Counted from the first letter of the stretch, positions 34,085-44,064 are shown. The stretch: DNA of 64,000 bases from Nostoc spongiaeforme FACHB-130 (GCF_014698475.1 NZ_JACJTB010000023.1:36716-100715), one strand, 5' to 3'. Program-made: numbers and translations. The notes: a model not told the origin generated them from the letters alone.

Positions 34085-34125
34085 GCAGGAAGCAAGGGAA
34101 AAAATCTTTCCCCCTTGCTTCCTGC
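34085..34125. terminator. Hairpin between convergent malQ and rodZ-like genes
   Basis: GCAGGAAGCAAGGG pairs perfectly with CCCTTGCTTCCTGC over a loop containing AAAATCTTTC. It may terminate both transcripts, and it resembles the GGGAGCAGG hairpins elsewhere. Confidence 0.6.
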
Positions 34126-34163
34126 ACCTCATCTCCCCAGCCTCTAGTTTCCCTCATCTGTAA

Positions 34164-34967
34164 TTAAGATTGGGGTTTGGCGGCGGCAATTTTCACTTCT
34201 TCTGCTTTCCCTGGTTCTCCCATTTGTCTAGCTTCTTGCTGGTTCACACTCATCATCACACCTCCAGCATTATCAGTTTTGACGGTGAGTTGCTCTTGGG
34301 CTTTCCAAACCCGATGGCTTCCCTCTGGTAAAACTCCTTCAAACTCGGTTTTACCATCAGCCACTACCCGAATCCAAGAAGCGGCTTTTAAGGTAACACC
34401 AATCTGTACAGTTTGATTTTCTTGATTGTTGCTGACAGACTCGGCGGCTGTATTTTCTTGGTCAGAATTAGGCGCTGGCTGTGACACATTTTCCGGTTGT
34501 GACTGAAAATTATTACCAGCACTCAATTCTGCACTGTTTAATACTTTAGACAAGCTGCTGACAGAGCAAATAATGACAAATATGTACAGCAAGTAAAGAT
34601 GAACTGGCCGTAATAGTCTCAGTGATCGATTCACAGGCGCAACCGATGTGGGAGTAGCTGGGATCACAGTGACAGGAAAAGCCTTCGCAAATTCTGTACC
34701 GTTAAAACCTAATGCGTCAGCATATTGACGAATAAATCCTTGAATGTAAACTGGTTCTGGTAAGTCTTCGAGATTACCTTCTTCAATCGCCTGCAACAAT
34801 CGCCGCGAAATTTTGGTAATCACCACCATTTCTTCTAGAGATAAACTTTTTTCTTGACGCGCCGCCCAAAGTTGAGCGCCCATTTCTTTTAGCTTTTCGG
34901 CACGTTGTTGTTCTAGAGTTAGGGTTGGCTGCTCATTGTTTTTTCTTTTAACCTTAAACCACTTCAT
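34164..34967 (-). CDS. RodZ-like helix-turn-helix membrane protein (DUF4115)
   Basis: A 267-aa protein. The N-terminal HTH_25 domain (GAQLWAARQEKSLSLEEMVV, ISRRLLQAIEEGNLEDLPEP, YIQGFIRQYADALG) is residues about 30-95. One membrane helix (PVHLYLLYIFVIICSVSSL) is near 130-150, followed by a Gln/Asn-rich periplasmic linker and a beta-rich C-terminal domain (TLKAASWIRVVADGKTEFEG), as in RodZ, the morphogenetic partner of MreB. Its start overlaps the stop of the upstream pseudouridine synthase gene by 4 nt, so they are translationally coupled. Confidence 0.85.
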   Translation of the reverse strand: MKWFKVKRKNNEQPTLTLEQQRAEKLKEMGAQLWAARQEKSLSLEEMVVITKISRRLLQAIEEGNLEDLPEPVYIQGFIRQYADALGFNGTEFAKAFPVTVIPATPTSVAPVNRSLRLLRPVHLYLLYIFVIICSVSSLSKVLNSAELSAGNNFQSQPENVSQPAPNSDQENTAAESVSNNQENQTVQIGVTLKAASWIRVVADGKTEFEGVLPEGSHRVWKAQEQLTVKTDNAGGVMMSVNQQEARQMGEPGKAEEVKIAAAKPQS

Positions 34968-35758
34968 GCTTTAACTTCACTCCTTCCCTCAGCTGAGTCT
35001 TTAACAGTTCTGCCCTGAATGCTGTTGTGCAGAAAACGAATTTCTGCATCGCTCAAATACCGATATTGACCTTCACATAAAAAGGTTTGTTTTGGCTGTT
35101 TTAATTGAATTGTGCCTATAGCAGTTCGATGTAATTTAATGACTGGATGTCCCAAAATCTCGGCTACGCGCCGAATTTGGCGATTTCTACCCTCCTTTAA
35201 AACGATTTCCAAACAACTGTTTTCCGCAGAACTTTCTATAAGATTTACTTGAGCAGGCAGCGTTTTTCTTCCATCTAACATCACACCTTGAGACCACTTT
35301 TCGATTATTGCTGGCGAAGGATGACCTTTGACCACAACTCGATAAGTTTTTGGAATACTATGACGTGGATGAGTGAGTCCAAACGTTAATTCTCCATCGT
35401 TTGTCAGAATCAATGCGCCTGTAGATTCAGCATCTAAACGACCAACTGGATGAATCCCTAAACCTGCACGTAACTTTTTCGGTAGTAAATCCAAAACAGT
35501 CTTTCTGCCTTGGGGATCGGCGCAAGTCGAAACGACTCCTGGTGGTTTGTTTAGCAGCAGATATATTAAAGGGGGGCGTTCTGCGGCAGAAATTAGCTTG
35601 CCATCAATGGCGATCGCATCTTCTTGGGTGTTAACTTTTTGACCTAAATTTGCGACTACCCCATTTACCTGCACACGCGATTGCCGAATCATTTCTTCCG
35701 CTTCTCGCCGTGAGGCAATACCTAACTGTGATAGTGCTTTTTGTAATCTTACCTCCAT
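34964..35758 (-). CDS. RsuA/RluB-family pseudouridine synthase
   Basis: A 264-aa enzyme. The N-terminal S4 RNA-binding domain (VRLQKALSQLGIASRREAEE) is followed by the RsuA-family catalytic core with VGRLDAESTGALILTNDG, whose Asp is the catalytic residue, and the C-terminal EGRNRQIRRVAEILGHPV. It converts uridine to pseudouridine in rRNA; RluB (23S) versus RsuA (16S) or RluE cannot be separated firmly here. It is coupled with the rodZ-like gene by a 4-nt overlap. Confidence 0.93.
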   Translation of the reverse strand: MEVRLQKALSQLGIASRREAEEMIRQSRVQVNGVVANLGQKVNTQEDAIAIDGKLISAAERPPLIYLLLNKPPGVVSTCADPQGRKTVLDLLPKKLRAGLGIHPVGRLDAESTGALILTNDGELTFGLTHPRHSIPKTYRVVVKGHPSPAIIEKWSQGVMLDGRKTLPAQVNLIESSAENSCLEIVLKEGRNRQIRRVAEILGHPVIKLHRTAIGTIQLKQPKQTFLCEGQYRYLSDAEIRFLHNSIQGRTVKDSAEGRSEVKA

Positions 35759-35898
35759 GTGGAAATTACTTATGCTTTATTCAACCTTTAAATAATAATA
35801 ATATTTGCATTTTGTCCTGAATCGCCATAGATGTTAAATTTAAGGCTTGTTTCAGTTTAGTTAGTTGATGAGCTAAAATTCATCAACACAATAGTTCC

Positions 35899-36612
35899 AT
35901 GCCTGAAAATAATTCCCAAGCAAAGGGTGCAAATAAAATACGAATTATCACCAATGTCCTCACTACAGCGATCAAACTTTGGTTAAGGTCGCAAGTGAGT
36001 CATGTATCCGAGTTAGAGGTGGATATTCAAGCGAGCGATCGCCAACTTCTCTCAGGTCGTATTCCTTGGGTTTCTATTGCTGCAAGCGATGCAGTCTATC
36101 AAGGCCTCCATATTACACGAATTCAACTCGTTGCGGAGAACATTCAAATCAACATAGGCGCAGTACTGAAAGGCCAGCCCTTGCGACTGTTGGCAACAGT
36201 ACCAGTGGTTGGCGAACTGATCGTAGATGAGAAAGACCTCAACAGTTCTATCTCATCAGAACTATTATCGACTGCTTTAAATGAAGTACTGGTTCAACTT
36301 GTACCAGAACACTGCCTAAAATCCAAGCAAGTAGCTTGGAAAAAAATTATTTTGGAGAATCATCGAATAATTCTGGGTGCTATACTAACACGTCCCAGCG
36401 ACAATATACCTCTGGAAATATCTTTAAATTTAAATTTATTTGGTAATCAAGAATTACGGTTATCACAGATTAAAGTGATAGAAAATGGTTCACCTCTAAC
36501 TTTAAGTAACGAAAATTACAATTTAGATTTAGGTTCTGATGTCGAAATTCAAGAACTAAAACTGATCTCCTCCCAATTAGTGTGTCGTGGGAAGATTAAT
36601 GTGAATCCGTGA
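35899..36612 (+). CDS. DUF2993 (LmeA-like) domain protein
   Basis: A 237-aa protein with LTTAIKLWLRSQVSHVSELE, LSGRIPWVSIAASDAVYQGL, and ITRIQLVAENIQINIGAVLK, the DUF2993 layout of long beta strands as in lipid-binding LmeA/TULIP-like proteins. No signal peptide is present. The function in cyanobacteria is unknown. It is preceded by the divergent pseudouridine synthase gene and converges with cdsA. A small GTATGAAG/CTTCATAC hairpin near 36621-36648 lies between them. Confidence 0.75.
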   Translation: MPENNSQAKGANKIRIITNVLTTAIKLWLRSQVSHVSELEVDIQASDRQLLSGRIPWVSIAASDAVYQGLHITRIQLVAENIQINIGAVLKGQPLRLLATVPVVGELIVDEKDLNSSISSELLSTALNEVLVQLVPEHCLKSKQVAWKKIILENHRIILGAILTRPSDNIPLEISLNLNLFGNQELRLSQIKVIENGSPLTLSNENYNLDLGSDVEIQELKLISSQLVCRGKINVNP

Positions 36613-36656
36613 GAAGTGTGAAGTATGAAGTGAAAAATTCTTCATACCTCCTGCCT

Positions 36657-37541
36657 TCACTTAATCAACGGCAATAACAATGTGACGAAGTAGTAAACTA
36701 ACGGGGCTGTGAAAATATAGCTGTCGGTGCGGTCTAAAATGCCGCCATGACCGGGGATCAGTTGTCCAGAGTCCTTTACCCCAGCATCGCGCTTCAGCAT
36801 AGATTCTGTTAAATCGCCTAACAGACTAGCAATCCCAATTAGTAAACCCAAAGCTATACCTGTAAACAGAAATTGGGGTAACTGAAGATAATAGCAGCCT
36901 GCGATCGCCACAGCCACACTACCAGCAATGCCAAATACTGCGCCTTCTACAGTTTTTTTCGGGCTAATATCTGACAAACGAGTTTTACCAAAGAATTTAC
37001 CAAACACATAAGCGCCAATATCAGCCGCCCAAATACATAAAAACGCCAATATAGTAAATGTGAAACCTGGTGGTATGGCAGCTAAATTGTTTGGGTTTAA
37101 AATCTCAGCCCAAGAATTAGGCCAGTAACCATTGAGGGGAATATTACTCAAGGCTGCACTGCCAATTCCCCGTAGTCTTACCCAATAGCTTGACAGATAA
37201 GCTACATAAAATAGTCCCATAATCGAAGCGGAAACATCAGCGATCGTCGCCATTTTGGGCTGAAATAGCAAGTAAAAACAAATCACAGTCCCACCCAGAG
37301 GTAATACTGCATCCGCTAAACTGCCATCGACTGTACAGATAATCAGCAAGACTTGGCTGACAAAAATGGTGGTTTTTGTCGCTGGGACAATGCCTCTAGC
37401 CTTGACTAAATTAAAATATTCCAGTTGCCCTAAAAAAATGCTGACGGCAATCGCAACGGTGAAGTACCAACCTCCTAAAAGGGTGGCTGCCAAAGCAAGG
37501 GCGATCGCAATAATTCCACTAATAATTCGAGACCAAGGCAT
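36657..37541 (-). CDS. cdsA: Phosphatidate cytidylyltransferase CdsA
   Basis: A 294-aa integral membrane enzyme with about eight membrane segments that makes CDP-diacylglycerol from phosphatidic acid and CTP, the entry to phosphatidylglycerol synthesis. The C-terminal signature is complete: SLLGDLTESMLKRDAGVKDS and LIPGHGGILDRTDSYI. It lies 15 bp after cbiT in the same direction and is probably co-transcribed with it. Confidence 0.96.
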   Translation of the reverse strand: MPWSRIISGIIAIALALAATLLGGWYFTVAIAVSIFLGQLEYFNLVKARGIVPATKTTIFVSQVLLIICTVDGSLADAVLPLGGTVICFYLLFQPKMATIADVSASIMGLFYVAYLSSYWVRLRGIGSAALSNIPLNGYWPNSWAEILNPNNLAAIPPGFTFTILAFLCIWAADIGAYVFGKFFGKTRLSDISPKKTVEGAVFGIAGSVAVAIAGCYYLQLPQFLFTGIALGLLIGIASLLGDLTESMLKRDAGVKDSGQLIPGHGGILDRTDSYIFTAPLVYYFVTLLLPLIK

Positions 37542-37556
37542 AGAAGTATTTTAGAT

Positions 37557-38159
37557 TTAGTCTAGTTTCTCACCACTGAGGATAAAAATGGGATCAACGG
37601 CGGTAAAAGTCTGAGAAAAGCCTTTTGTCTCTAGACGATTGACGGCAGACTGAACAACTTCAATATTTACTGCACGTAACTGAGAAAAGCTTTGAGAAAT
37701 AGCATACAGACTTTCTAGATTACCAGCTGTCGCCACGACGCGGCCTGATGATGGCAAATAATCCCAGACAGTTTTTAAAATATCCTGAATATGTCGTCCG
37801 CCTTCAATGCAAACCCGGTGAGGTGCTGTCTGAATTTCATGTAAACATTCTGGGGCGCTACCTTCTATGACCTCCACATTTTTGACCTCAAAGCGATCGC
37901 AGTTACGCTTAATTAAATTCGCCACTTCTTCATCTCGTTCTACGGCAATAATCTTGCCCTGGGGACACAGTAGCCCAATTTCTACGGGGATTGTCCCTGT
38001 ACCTGCACCGATATCCCAAAATACAGAGTCAGGTTTGAGGCGTAGTTGAGCAATCAACAACAGTCGCACTTCTCGTTGAGTAAAGGGTATTCCCGGCAAA
38101 TGCTCAAATAATTCGTCGGGAATGCCGGGTGTAACGTAAGGCCAATGTTGGGTAGGCAT
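37557..38159 (-). CDS. cbiT: Precorrin-6Y/8 C15-methyltransferase (decarboxylating) CbiT
   Basis: A 200-aa SAM-dependent methyltransferase of cobalamin synthesis. The motif I VFWDIGAGTGTIPVEIGL, the following GKIIAVERDEEVANLIKRNC and PHRVCIEGGRHIQDILKTVW match CbiT, which methylates C15 and removes the acetate side chain of the corrin precursor. It is the stand-alone form; the CbiE partner is not in the window. It diverges from the kinase gene at 38254. Confidence 0.92.
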   Translation of the reverse strand: MPTQHWPYVTPGIPDELFEHLPGIPFTQREVRLLLIAQLRLKPDSVFWDIGAGTGTIPVEIGLLCPQGKIIAVERDEEVANLIKRNCDRFEVKNVEVIEGSAPECLHEIQTAPHRVCIEGGRHIQDILKTVWDYLPSSGRVVATAGNLESLYAISQSFSQLRAVNIEVVQSAVNRLETKGFSQTFTAVDPIFILSGEKLD

Positions 38160-38253
38160 ATTAAAGATATATTTATACTAAAGATACTCGCTTGTTAAAT
38201 TTAGACAAGTTATAGACCATCGAAAGTTTGACAACGTAGCATCATCAGCAATT

Positions 38254-39738
38254 ATGATAACTGAGCAAATATTAGGCGATCGCTACGAAATTCAACAGCA
38301 ATTAGGCAAAAAGGCAGGGCGACGGACTTTTGTTGCTCGTGATTTAACAACTCAAGAATTAGTCATCATTAAGTTACTTTCATTTAATAGTGACTTTGAA
38401 TGGGATGATCTCAAGTTATTTGAGCGTGAAGCCGAAACATTAAAATCTTTATCACATCCTGCTATCCCTCGCTATATAGACTATTTTGAGGTAAATTCAC
38501 CAACTATCAAAGGCTTTGCTCTGGTACAGACTTATATCCCGTCCCAAACTTTAGAGCAATGTTTACAATCGGGGCGGAGTTTTACAGAAGTTGAAGTTAA
38601 ACAGATAGCCACAGCAATTTTAGAAATTTTGATTTACCTACACTGTTTAAATCCGCCTGTGATCCACCGTGATCTTAAGCCTAGCAATATTTTATTGGGC
38701 GATCGCTCTGGTAATAGTGTCGGTCAAGTCTATTTAGTTGATTTTGGTTCAGTGCAAACAGTCTTGGCTACTGAAGGGGGAACGCGGACTGTAGTTGGTA
38801 CTTACGGTTATATGCCACCAGAACAATTTGGTGGACGCACCGTACCTGCATCTGATTTATACAGTTTAGGCGCAACTTTAATTTATTTAGTTACAGGTAC
38901 TCACCCGGCTGATTTACCCCAAAAAGATTTGCAAATTCAATTTGATGGTGCTGTTCATCTGAGTTCGGGTTTGACTCGGTGGCTAAAGTGGATGACTGAA
39001 CCGAGTTTAGACAGGCGATTGAGTAGTGCAAATGCAGCCCTAGCCGCTTTGGAACATCCACAACTTTTACAAAAACTCCAACCAGCAGGAATTAACCTGT
39101 CAGACTGGATTAGAGGTCATTGGTATTGGGATGGAAATCATTGGGTTTCTAATAATCTAACCATTGATGTTTCCAAACCTGTTGGAAGCAAAATTCAACT
39201 CACAAAAAATGAGGACTGCTTGGAAATTAGGATTCCCCCTAGTGGTTTTAAAGCGTCGATGCTATTTACTGGTACATTTGCGATCGCTTGGAATTCTTTT
39301 ATTTTATTTTGGACAATCAATGTTCTGGCTATACCTTTCCCAGCAAATATTCCCTTTGCTTTGTTCTCACTGCCTTTTTGGGTTGCTGGCTTTTTCATGA
39401 TATCGAACTTAATGTTCGGTTTGTCTGGCAGCATTCGATTGTATGTAGATTCCCAGCAAATTACTTACAACCGTAATTTATGGGGCTGGGCTTTTCATAA
39501 ACCTCAGCTATCACTTAGACAAAATATCAGTAAATTAGTTTATATTCCCCAGCATTTGAGTAAATATAAAGATGATAATGGTTATCGAATCACAGTCCCG
39601 GCACAACTAGATATTTGGGTAGGAACTCAAAGATATTCTCTTGGTGGTCATACGGGTATTGTCTTATCAGCAGCAGAAATAGAATGGTTAGCTTATGAAT
39701 TAAGCGATTGGTTAAAGATTCCCCTTTCCCAAGACTAG
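38254..39738 (+). CDS. Ser/Thr protein kinase with membrane-anchored C-terminal domain
   Basis: A 494-aa protein. The kinase domain (about 10-270) has VIIKLL with the catalytic Lys (K40), HRDLKPSNIL (138-147), DFGSVQ and GTYGYMPPEQFGG. The glycine loop is atypical (LGKKAGRRTF instead of GxGxxG). A WYWDGNHWV motif follows, then two or three membrane segments (about 334-392) and a C-terminal domain related to DUF-type tails of cyanobacterial Pkn proteins (RQNISKLVYIPQHL). It probably signals from the membrane; its substrate is unknown. Confidence 0.9.
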   Translation: MITEQILGDRYEIQQQLGKKAGRRTFVARDLTTQELVIIKLLSFNSDFEWDDLKLFEREAETLKSLSHPAIPRYIDYFEVNSPTIKGFALVQTYIPSQTLEQCLQSGRSFTEVEVKQIATAILEILIYLHCLNPPVIHRDLKPSNILLGDRSGNSVGQVYLVDFGSVQTVLATEGGTRTVVGTYGYMPPEQFGGRTVPASDLYSLGATLIYLVTGTHPADLPQKDLQIQFDGAVHLSSGLTRWLKWMTEPSLDRRLSSANAALAALEHPQLLQKLQPAGINLSDWIRGHWYWDGNHWVSNNLTIDVSKPVGSKIQLTKNEDCLEIRIPPSGFKASMLFTGTFAIAWNSFILFWTINVLAIPFPANIPFALFSLPFWVAGFFMISNLMFGLSGSIRLYVDSQQITYNRNLWGWAFHKPQLSLRQNISKLVYIPQHLSKYKDDNGYRITVPAQLDIWVGTQRYSLGGHTGIVLSAAEIEWLAYELSDWLKIPLSQD

Positions 39739-39813
39739 GCAAGATTGTTTTAGAAATAGCTTGTACAACATCGGTTTATATTTAACTACAGAAGCTTGAG
39801 AGAGGAAACTTGT

Positions 39814-39987
39814 ATGTTTGGACTGGGATGGCCAGAGGTGGGTATCATTGCCATAGTCGCACTGCTGATTTTTGGCCCGAAAAAAATTCCTGAACTGGGA
39901 AATGCACTGGGCAAAACTCTACGGGGTTTTAAAGAAGAATTGAATAATAGCAATGATGAAAAGAATTCGGAAAAAGAAGAGGAATAA
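39814..39987 (+). CDS. tatA: Twin-arginine translocase subunit TatA/E
   Basis: A 57-aa protein with one N-terminal membrane helix (MFGLGWPEVGIIAIVALLIF), the FGP motif before an amphipathic helix (KKIPELGNALGKTLRGFKEE), and an acidic tail. It forms the export pore of the Tat system for folded proteins. ATG 39814 is preceded by GAGAGGAA; the six upstream codons (MREETC) are unlikely. tatC is not nearby. Confidence 0.93.
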   Translation: MFGLGWPEVGIIAIVALLIFGPKKIPELGNALGKTLRGFKEELNNSNDEKNSEKEEE

Positions 39988-40004
39988 GGGATAGGTTACA
40001 GGTT

Positions 40005-40107
40005 ATATCATTTCACGAAAAATATGATACAGATGTAAACCCTGAAAGCTTTGCTGTATCTAAGTTTTTTAATTGCGAATTGCGAATTGCGAATTGTGAA
40101 TTGGTAT
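40005..40107 (-). mobile_element. 103-bp MITE-like element, copy 2
   Basis: Reverse-strand copy of 3070-3172 with the same length and ends (ATACCAATTCAC ... GTGAAATGATAT). The AATTCGC repeats are conserved and only a handful of bases differ. Confidence 0.8.
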
Positions 40108-40160
40108 TACAGGCTTGTTTTGATTGCCAAACAGCCCTGACGCTGTTGAGGTGAAAATAT

Positions 40161-40185
40161 AAAGGCGCGAAATTTTCGCGCCTTT
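40161..40185. terminator. Bidirectional hairpin between tatA and cphA
   Basis: AAAGGCGCGAAA and TTTCGCGCCTTT form a perfect 12-bp stem. A-runs and T-runs on both sides make it usable in both directions, suiting the convergent genes. Confidence 0.75.
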
Positions 40186-40295
40186 ACTAATGAAAAATCC
40201 TAAATTGCATTTACAGCAGGGTACAGGTGAGTGAGGGACAAATTTTCAGAAAAAAGCATATATTAAAGAACTTTTAACCTGATACCTGTTCCCTG

Positions 40296-43001
40296 CTATA
40301 AAAGTGTGTTGATCACCGAGGAAGGTGACACCCCATTTTGACTTTCTGTAGCGTTTGTGGGAGTGTTTTGTAGAGGCACTTCTTCTTTAACTAGACCACG
40401 CACTTTAATTAACTTGATGGCGCGGCTGACGCTCTCTGGCAAAATTACTACCAGTCCGTTTTCTGGAGCCATATCCAAACCTTTGTTAATAGCTTGGGTT
40501 TCGTCCATAATGACTTCGCAACGGGCATCGGGTTTAACTTGTGTAATTCCCTTCATAATCAGTTGCGAAGCTGATCCCCGTGGTCTACCGCGCGTGTCAT
40601 CATCTTCTTTGACAATGATGTAATCGAAAATATCGGCGGCTAGTTTACCTAAAGTCACAAAGTCTTCGTCGCGGCGATCGCCAGGGCCACCAACTACACC
40701 AATTCGCTGTCCTGTGTTCCAATTACGCACAAATGCACCAACCGCTTCGTAACTGGCTGGGTTGTGAGCATAATCTACTAAGGCGTGGAAGGTTCCTAAG
40801 TTAAATAGGTTCATTCTGCCAGGGGTTTGACTCACAGAAGCGCGGAATGTTCTTAAGCCAGCGCGAATTTGTTCAATGGTGACGTTTTGTACAAAGGCTG
40901 CCAAACTGGCGGCTAAGGCGTTGGCAATCATAAATGGTGCGCGTCCACCCATTGTCAACGGGATTTGTTCAGCCCTTTCGATGCGGTGTGTCCAATCGCC
41001 CTTGACAATTGAGAGATAGCCGTTTTCGTAAACTGCGGCGACTCCTCCTTGTTGAATGTGCTTGCGGACTAATTCTGAGTCCGGGTTCATGGTGAAGTAA
41101 GCGATATTTGCCTTGGTTTTTTCAGCCATTGCCGCCACACGGCGATCGTCAGCATTAAGTACGGCATAGCCATCAGGGTATATGGCTTCGGCGACTACAC
41201 TCTTGAGGTTGGCTAATTGATCGATGGTATCAATATCGCCTATACCTAAATGATCAGCCGCAACATTCAGCACTATACCAACATTTGCGGCTTCAAAACC
41301 TAACCCAGAACGTAAAATGCCTCCACGGGCGCTTTCTAATACAGCTACTTCTACAGTTGGGTCTTGCAAAATCAGGTGGGCGCTTTGGGGGCCTGTGTTA
41401 TCACCTGCTTCTACTAAGTAATCCCCGATATATGTTCCATCTGTAGTTGTGTAACCTACTACCTTACCTGTTTGTTTATAAATATGTGCCAGCAGTCGGG
41501 TAGTGGTGGTTTTACCGTTTGTACCTGTGATGCTGAGGATGGGAATCCGGCTGGACTGTTCGTTGGGGAACAGCATATCAATTACTGCACCAGCAACGTT
41601 GCGGGGAATCCCAGAACTAGGGGCAACGTGCATCCGAAAACCAGGAGCGGCGTTGACTTCCACAATCACCCCATCAACTTCGCGCAAGGGGCGGCTAATA
41701 TCTGTAGTCACGACATCTAAGCCAGCAATATCTAAACCGATAGTTTTAACTACCCTTTGCGCCATCCAAATAGTTTCGGGATGGATTTCATCAGTCCGGT
41801 CTACAGCAATGCCACCTGTACTGAGGTTTGCGGTTGCCCGGAGGTAACAAATTGTGCCTTTCGGTAAAACAGTGTTGAGAGTATGACCTTGCCTTTCTAA
41901 TAATTGGTAGCTAGTCCGGTCTAGTTCAATCTTGGTGAGAACTTTATCGTGTCCGTCACCACGATTGGGGTCTTTGTTGGTTTCTTCAATTAATTGGGCG
42001 ATCGTGGATCTACCATCACCAACCACATGGGCAGGTACACGTTCCGCTACGGCCACTACTTTGCCATCTACCACAAGTACCCGATGATCGCGCCCAACGT
42101 AATACCGCTCAACAATGATTGACCGAGAAACTTGTCTGGCAGCTTCATAGGCTGCTTCTGCTTCTTCCCAGTTTCTAATATCAATGGTGATGCCGCGTCC
42201 ATGATTGCCGTCTAGTGGCTTAATCACGATGGGATAGCCACCAACATATTCAATCGCTTCTTCCAAATCATCCAAAAAGTTAATCACAGTACCTCTGGGT
42301 ACTGGGACACCAGCTGCTGCTAAGATGCGCTTTGTCGCCTCCTTATCACAAGCTAGTTCTACTCCCAGGATGCCGGTTTTATCCGTCATTGTGGCTTGCA
42401 TCCGCTTTTGGTTCACGCCATAGCCTAGCTGAATCAAAAAGCGTGCGCCTAGCTGCATCCAGGGAATGCCTCTTTTTTCTGCTTCTTTAACAATTGCTTC
42501 TGTAGAGGGGCCTAAAGAAGCATCACGCCAAAAGTCTTTCAGGTCTTGGATATCTTGTTCTAATTCCGCCTTGGGATAGCGGCCGCGATCGACAATGCTT
42601 TGACACAGCCTAACTGCGGCTCTGCCTGCATAGCGTCCTGCTTCTTCGTTCAGGTATTCGATGACTACCTGATAAACTCCGGGGGTGGAAGTTTCGCGGG
42701 TGCGGCCGAAGCCGACGTGCATTCCTGCTAGTTCTTGGAGTTCTAAGGCTACGTGTTCCACAATGTGGCCCATCATGGTACCTTCTCGTACCCGCATTAG
42801 AAAACCACCATGACAGCCAGGCGAACAATAATGACCCTCCAGACTTGGCAGCGCCTCAACTAATCCTTCATAAAATCCAGGGATTTCATTTGAGGGCGTC
42901 TCGGCAAGGTTCTCTAAATCGAGGCGCATGACGATCAGTTTGTGGCGTCGAATGCTCCAGTAGTTTGGGCCGCGTAAGGTCTGGATCTTGAGGATTCTCA
43001 T
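40296..43001 (-). CDS. cphA: Cyanophycin synthetase CphA
   Basis: A 901-aa enzyme (from ATG 43001, MRILKIQTLRGPNYWSIRRH) that polymerises aspartate and arginine into cyanophycin granules. It has an N-terminal domain, a central ATP-grasp domain (YPIVIKPLDGNHGRGITIDI) that activates the Asp backbone, and a Mur-ligase-like domain starting with SITGTNGKTTTTRLL that adds Arg. Length equals that of Anabaena CphA. Ten upstream codons are open but not conserved. It follows cphB by 170 bp in the same direction, a cphBA operon-like order; in Nostoc cyanophycin accumulates at heterocyst poles. Confidence 0.97.
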   Translation of the reverse strand: MRILKIQTLRGPNYWSIRRHKLIVMRLDLENLAETPSNEIPGFYEGLVEALPSLEGHYCSPGCHGGFLMRVREGTMMGHIVEHVALELQELAGMHVGFGRTRETSTPGVYQVVIEYLNEEAGRYAGRAAVRLCQSIVDRGRYPKAELEQDIQDLKDFWRDASLGPSTEAIVKEAEKRGIPWMQLGARFLIQLGYGVNQKRMQATMTDKTGILGVELACDKEATKRILAAAGVPVPRGTVINFLDDLEEAIEYVGGYPIVIKPLDGNHGRGITIDIRNWEEAEAAYEAARQVSRSIIVERYYVGRDHRVLVVDGKVVAVAERVPAHVVGDGRSTIAQLIEETNKDPNRGDGHDKVLTKIELDRTSYQLLERQGHTLNTVLPKGTICYLRATANLSTGGIAVDRTDEIHPETIWMAQRVVKTIGLDIAGLDVVTTDISRPLREVDGVIVEVNAAPGFRMHVAPSSGIPRNVAGAVIDMLFPNEQSSRIPILSITGTNGKTTTTRLLAHIYKQTGKVVGYTTTDGTYIGDYLVEAGDNTGPQSAHLILQDPTVEVAVLESARGGILRSGLGFEAANVGIVLNVAADHLGIGDIDTIDQLANLKSVVAEAIYPDGYAVLNADDRRVAAMAEKTKANIAYFTMNPDSELVRKHIQQGGVAAVYENGYLSIVKGDWTHRIERAEQIPLTMGGRAPFMIANALAASLAAFVQNVTIEQIRAGLRTFRASVSQTPGRMNLFNLGTFHALVDYAHNPASYEAVGAFVRNWNTGQRIGVVGGPGDRRDEDFVTLGKLAADIFDYIIVKEDDDTRGRPRGSASQLIMKGITQVKPDARCEVIMDETQAINKGLDMAPENGLVVILPESVSRAIKLIKVRGLVKEEVPLQNTPTNATESQNGVSPSSVINTLL

Positions 43002-43171
43002 GGGAATAGGTAGATGGAGATTCGGAACCAAAATTCTAGTTTCATACTGGATTTGACCGCTAAACTGTTTACCGTGAACAGTTTTTTCTGTTTACATGGT
43101 ATTCCGTTAATTTTTTCTACCGCTAGAAATATACGCGATCAACTCAGTGTAACCTCGGATACTCTATCCCG

Positions 43172-44035
43172 TCAGCTGGAGATCCGGTGTACCGCAGGCA
43201 ACACAGTCCGTTGGTACAGGTGAAAGCGATCGCCATAGCTGAGGATATGCAGACGTAAGTTATGCAACGTCAATGGTTCATTTGCACCAACGTGAGGTTC
43301 ATTGGTGTGGGTAAGTTCAGTGGGGTCAACAATGGTCACACTGCCTTTGCCCATAACTTGTAACCAACCATCGCGTTCAAATACAGCACAGGTATCTTCA
43401 TCGATACCAATTCCCAGTCGGTCTGGATGAGAGGCGATCGCACTCAGCAGACGACCTATACGATTACGGTTGTGGAAGTGTTGGTCAACAATCACTTCGG
43501 GGATAAATCCCAAACCAGTCGCCATATCGACTAAAGAGCGATTGGGTGTTTCACCACTACCACCACCAGCAATCATGTGATGCCCCATTACGGCTGCACC
43601 AGCACTAGTGCCTGCTAAGGTTAACTGTCCCCCTCTCACCCGCTGACGGATAATTTCCATCGCTGGTGTATCTGCCAACACGCCACAAAGGCGCAATTGG
43701 TCTCCTCCTGTCAGAAATACCCCGCTACATGCCTCTAGAGATGCCTTTACCTGGGAGGATTCACATTGTTCCCGCTCACGAATATCTAAAATTTCAACTT
43801 TTTCAGCACCCATCTCCTCAAAAATGCGAATATACCGACCACCGATAATAGCGGGTTCGCGGGAGGCTGATGGAACAATTGTAATATAAGCCTTATTAGC
43901 ACCGGCACGGCCGAAAAAAGTTCTTAGGATTTCGCGTCCATGAACTTTATCTTCAGCGCCTCCGATGACCATAACAGCGGTTTTAGTTGCTTGGGGTGTC
44001 CTCATTTCCAGCGATTTAGCTTTTAATTGCTGCAT
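43172..44035 (-). CDS. cphB: Cyanophycinase CphB
   Basis: A 287-aa serine exopeptidase that cuts cyanophycin to beta-Asp-Arg dipeptides. It has the N-terminal AVMVIGGAEDKVHGREILRT, the nucleophile in LAGTSAGAAVMGHH, and DQHFHNRNRIGRL. ATG 44035 has a perfect AGGAGAG 7 nt upstream and is chosen over the long open extension to 44221, which runs through a 44-bp tandem repeat. With cphA downstream it gives one cluster for making and mobilising the polymer. Confidence 0.96.
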   Translation of the reverse strand: MQQLKAKSLEMRTPQATKTAVMVIGGAEDKVHGREILRTFFGRAGANKAYITIVPSASREPAIIGGRYIRIFEEMGAEKVEILDIREREQCESSQVKASLEACSGVFLTGGDQLRLCGVLADTPAMEIIRQRVRGGQLTLAGTSAGAAVMGHHMIAGGGSGETPNRSLVDMATGLGFIPEVIVDQHFHNRNRIGRLLSAIASHPDRLGIGIDEDTCAVFERDGWLQVMGKGSVTIVDPTELTHTNEPHVGANEPLTLHNLRLHILSYGDRFHLYQRTVLPAVHRISS

Positions 44036-44064
44036 TTTGTCTCTCCTGTCAACAACTTCAGGAA

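Noticed and set aside
42610..42828. Arg-rich 72-codon frame within cphA
   Set aside because: It overlaps the cphA coding sequence on the same strand in another phase and has no independent ribosome site or family match.
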